A stretch of 5,799 nt of DNA from CAZKTS01 sp964555735 (GTDB lineage Bacteria; Actinomycetota; Acidimicrobiia; IMCC26256; PALSA-555), in assembly GCA_964555735.1 (NCBI GenBank), contig CAZKTS010000058.1, positions 1 to 5,799 on the forward strand, given 5' to 3'. Shown here piece by piece: positions 4,044 to 5,799 of this stretch. The notes below the pieces were generated by a model. It was not told where the DNA came from and did not search any database. It saw only the letters and a program-made list of their open reading frames with translations. The position numbers and the translations under genes were made by a program. How positions within the stretch are numbered: position 1 is the stretch's first letter; each line of letters opens with the position of its first letter.

Positions 4044-5799
4044 TCAGGCGCCTGGCGCGGCCGCCCAGCGCGCCCGCTCGGCGCCGATGTCGAGCGCCAG
4101 CAGTGCGGCGTCCAGGATCTGCGCCGCGTCGATGCCGACGTGGCGGTAGAGGTCCTCGAGTGCGCCCGACTGCCCGAACTCGTCGACGCCCAGCGGGACC
4201 ACGGGGGCGCCGAAGACCGAGCCCAGGAAGCTGAGCGCGTGCGGCGCGCCGTCGAGCACGGTGACGATCGGCGTACCGCGCTTCGCGGGCGGGAAGAGCG
4301 TCTCGAGATGCGACACGCCGTCGGGCTCATGACTCGCGGCGGCGCGACGGCGCAGCGCGTGGTGCTCGTGCGCCAGTCGCTCGACGGAGGTGACCACGAT
4401 CAGGTCGGCTGCGACCCCCTCCGCCCACAGCGCCTGGCACGCAGCCACCGCCTCGGTGACGACGGCGCCGGACGCGACGACCTGCACGCCGAGCCCGCCC
4501 GCGACGGTGGCCGGCGCGAGCATCTCCGACTCGAGCAGTCGGTAGCCGCCGGCGAGCACCTGGCGGGCGTGCTCATCCGGGCCGAGCCGCTGCACCGCGT
4601 GCGCGAGCACGGCCTGGTCGACGGGACGCGTCGAGAGCCGCAGGTAGGTCGAGTGCCCGTCGGCGCGGTCGAGGCAGCCGCGCACCCCCTCGAGCAGGCA
4701 GATCGGCACCTCGGCCGCGAACGCGGGCTCGTAGGTGCGAAGGCCGGGCAGCTCGGTGCCGATCGACACGGTGATGGCCGACTGGTGGGCGCCCCCTTCG
4801 GGGCTGAGCGACACGCCCGACGGCGTCCCCACCACGACGAAGCGCGCTCCGACGTAGCAGGCGTAGATCAGGGCATCGAGCCCTCGACACACGAACGGGT
4901 CATAGACCGTGCCGATCGGCACGATCGCTTCACCGAACAGCTCGGCGGTGAGACCGAACTGGCTCAGCAACATGAACAGGTTCATCTCGCTGATGCCCAG
5001 CTCGACGTGCTGCCCGTTCGGGCTGGGCCGCCAGCGCAGCACGCCCTGCTCCTCCGCCAGGCCGTCCGGCTCGCGGAGCGCGAACGCGCCGACACGGTTG
5101 ATCCACCCGCCGAGGTTGGTCGAGACCGAGACGTCGGGCGACGCGGTGACCAGCAGCCGCCCGACTCCCTCGTCGCGTGCGAGCGCGCTCATGGTGTCGC
5201 CGAAGGCCTGCTGCGTGCTCGTGGTGTCGCGTGGCGGAACGGACAACGTGGTGGGGACGTGCGGTCGGGGGGCCGGCCCGGAGGCCGACCCCCCGTACGC
5301 GGCAAGTGGCCGTGGGGGGGCCGCGAGCACCTGCGCGCGTTCCAGACACCACTCGGCTTCGGGCGAGCCGAGCGCGAACTTGGCCCAAGGCGCGTTCGCA
5401 TCGACGCCGAGCTCGATCGCGAGCGCCTCGACCTGCTCAGTGCTGAGCAGCGCGGAGTGGTTGAGTGCGTCACCCGCGAACGGGAGGCGCCACCCCTTGA
5501 TCGTGTAGGCGAACAGCACGGCCGGTCGCTCGGTGTCGGCGTCGGCCTCCCGGAGGGCGCGAACGATCTCCTCGATGTCGTGACCGCCGAGGTCGGCAAG
5601 GAGGCCAGGAAGCTCGTCGTCGCTGACGTCGTCGAGGCAGCGTGTGAGGTCGGCGCGGCGATCGGCCGGAGCATCCGCGACGAGGTACTCGCGCACGTCG
5701 GCACCGCTGCGCCGGATGAGCTGCTGGTACGACTCGTTCGACATGGCATCGATCACCGCGCGCAGTGCGTCGCCACCCGGACGCTCGAAGGCCCCGCGC
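4044..5799 (-). CDS. TPP-dependent E1 / transketolase-like enzyme (AceE-type), C-terminal 585 codons (partial)
   Basis: The frame is open to the right edge and the sequence upstream of the GTG at 5756 (RGAFERPGGDALRAVIDAM) is in frame and family-like, so the true start and the TPP-diphosphate GDG...N motif lie outside the window. Numbering from GTG 5756: residues 1-105 finish the PP domain, with GGHDIEEIVRAL, then PAVLFAYTIKGW, matching the AceE/transketolase TVKGY-type strand, then N99-H100, a likely counterpart of the inner-loop His of AceE. Residues 145-180 are a Pro/Gly/Ala linker. Residues 180-375 are the Pyr domain, with E257 in ELGISEMNLF as the conserved Glu that activates the TPP aminopyrimidine, and GGAHQS at 321-326. 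Residues 400-570 are the C-terminal domain. PLGVDEFGQSGALEDLYRHV resembles the AceE ending LGTDGFGRSD...LR..FEVD. In AceE-type enzymes this chemistry decarboxylates a 2-oxoacid and transfers the acyl unit; transketolases move two-carbon ketols. No lipoyl E2 or E3 gene is adjacent, so the acceptor is unknown. It is the first visible gene of the SDR operon. Confidence 0.9.
   Translation of the reverse strand, partial: RGAFERPGGDALRAVIDAMSNESYQQLIRRSGADVREYLVADAPADRRADLTRCLDDVSDDELPGLLADLGGHDIEEIVRALREADADTERPAVLFAYTIKGWRLPFAGDALNHSALLSTEQVEALAIELGVDANAPWAKFALGSPEAEWCLERAQVLAAPPRPLAAYGGSASGPAPRPHVPTTLSVPPRDTTSTQQAFGDTMSALARDEGVGRLLVTASPDVSVSTNLGGWINRVGAFALREPDGLAEEQGVLRWRPSPNGQHVELGISEMNLFMLLSQFGLTAELFGEAIVPIGTVYDPFVCRGLDALIYACYVGARFVVVGTPSGVSLSPEGGAHQSAITVSIGTELPGLRTYEPAFAAEVPICLLEGVRGCLDRADGHSTYLRLSTRPVDQAVLAHAVQRLGPDEHARQVLAGGYRLLESEMLAPATVAGGLGVQVVASGAVVTEAVAACQALWAEGVAADLIVVTSVERLAHEHHALRRRAAASHEPDGVSHLETLFPPAKRGTPIVTVLDGAPHALSFLGSVFGAPVVPLGVDEFGQSGALEDLYRHVGIDAAQILDAALLALDIGAERARWAAAPGA

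Noticed and set aside
4044..5756. GTG 5756 as the true start of the E1-like gene
   Set aside because: In-frame codons upstream to the window edge encode family-like sequence (FERPGGDALRAV) and the N-terminal TPP-binding domain would be missing, so the gene is cut by the window edge.

Overview
The window is very GC-rich, coding-dense bacterial DNA: G/C at most third codon positions, GTG starts, and one apparent leaderless start next to a TANNNT-type -10 box. This fits a high-GC actinobacterium. An Acidimicrobiia-like lineage is my guess from overall protein flavour, not something the sequence proves. I see no tRNA, rRNA, CRISPR, insertion sequence or prophage signal.

Layout. (1) Positions 1-263, minus strand: the N-terminus of a secreted or membrane-anchored protein that runs off the left edge. 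(2) Positions 264-360: a 97-bp divergent intergenic region with a small GC-rich inverted repeat and a -10-like box placed exactly for a leaderless transcript from GTG 361. (3) Positions 361-1846, plus strand: a two-gene unit made of a 322-aa hypothetical protein and, 4 bp later, a 170-aa multi-spanning membrane protein. (4) A 27-bp convergent gap, after which everything to the right edge lies on the minus strand. (5) Positions 5799 to 1874, minus strand: a four-gene unit, in transcription order a TPP-dependent E1/transketolase-like enzyme (5' end off the window), a first short-chain dehydrogenase/reductase (SDR1), a second one (SDR2), and a SnoaL-like/NTF2-fold protein. The last three are packed at +2 bp and -4 bp (ATGA overlap); a 54-bp gap separates the first from the second.

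How the genes may work together. The minus-strand cluster reads as a small catabolic or biosynthetic operon. A thiamine-diphosphate enzyme of the homodimeric AceE/transketolase type could make or break a C-C bond next to a carbonyl. Two NAD(P)-dependent SDRs could interconvert carbonyls and alcohols. A SnoaL-like protein could dehydrate, isomerise or hydrate. No lipoyl acyltransferase (E2) or E3 gene is visible here, so use as ordinary pyruvate dehydrogenase cannot be assumed. The substrate cannot be read from the sequence.

The most notable oddity is SDR1. Where the catalytic Tyr of the YxxxK motif should be, it has His (H162, followed by K166), with a longer Ser-to-YxxxK spacing, NNAS in place of NNAG, and a C-terminal tail of nearly 40 residues. 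SDR2, directly downstream, has the full canonical tetrad. This suggests a canonical/non-canonical SDR pair, possibly a heteromer or an enzyme with altered chemistry. I see no strong evidence for an entirely new system in this window.
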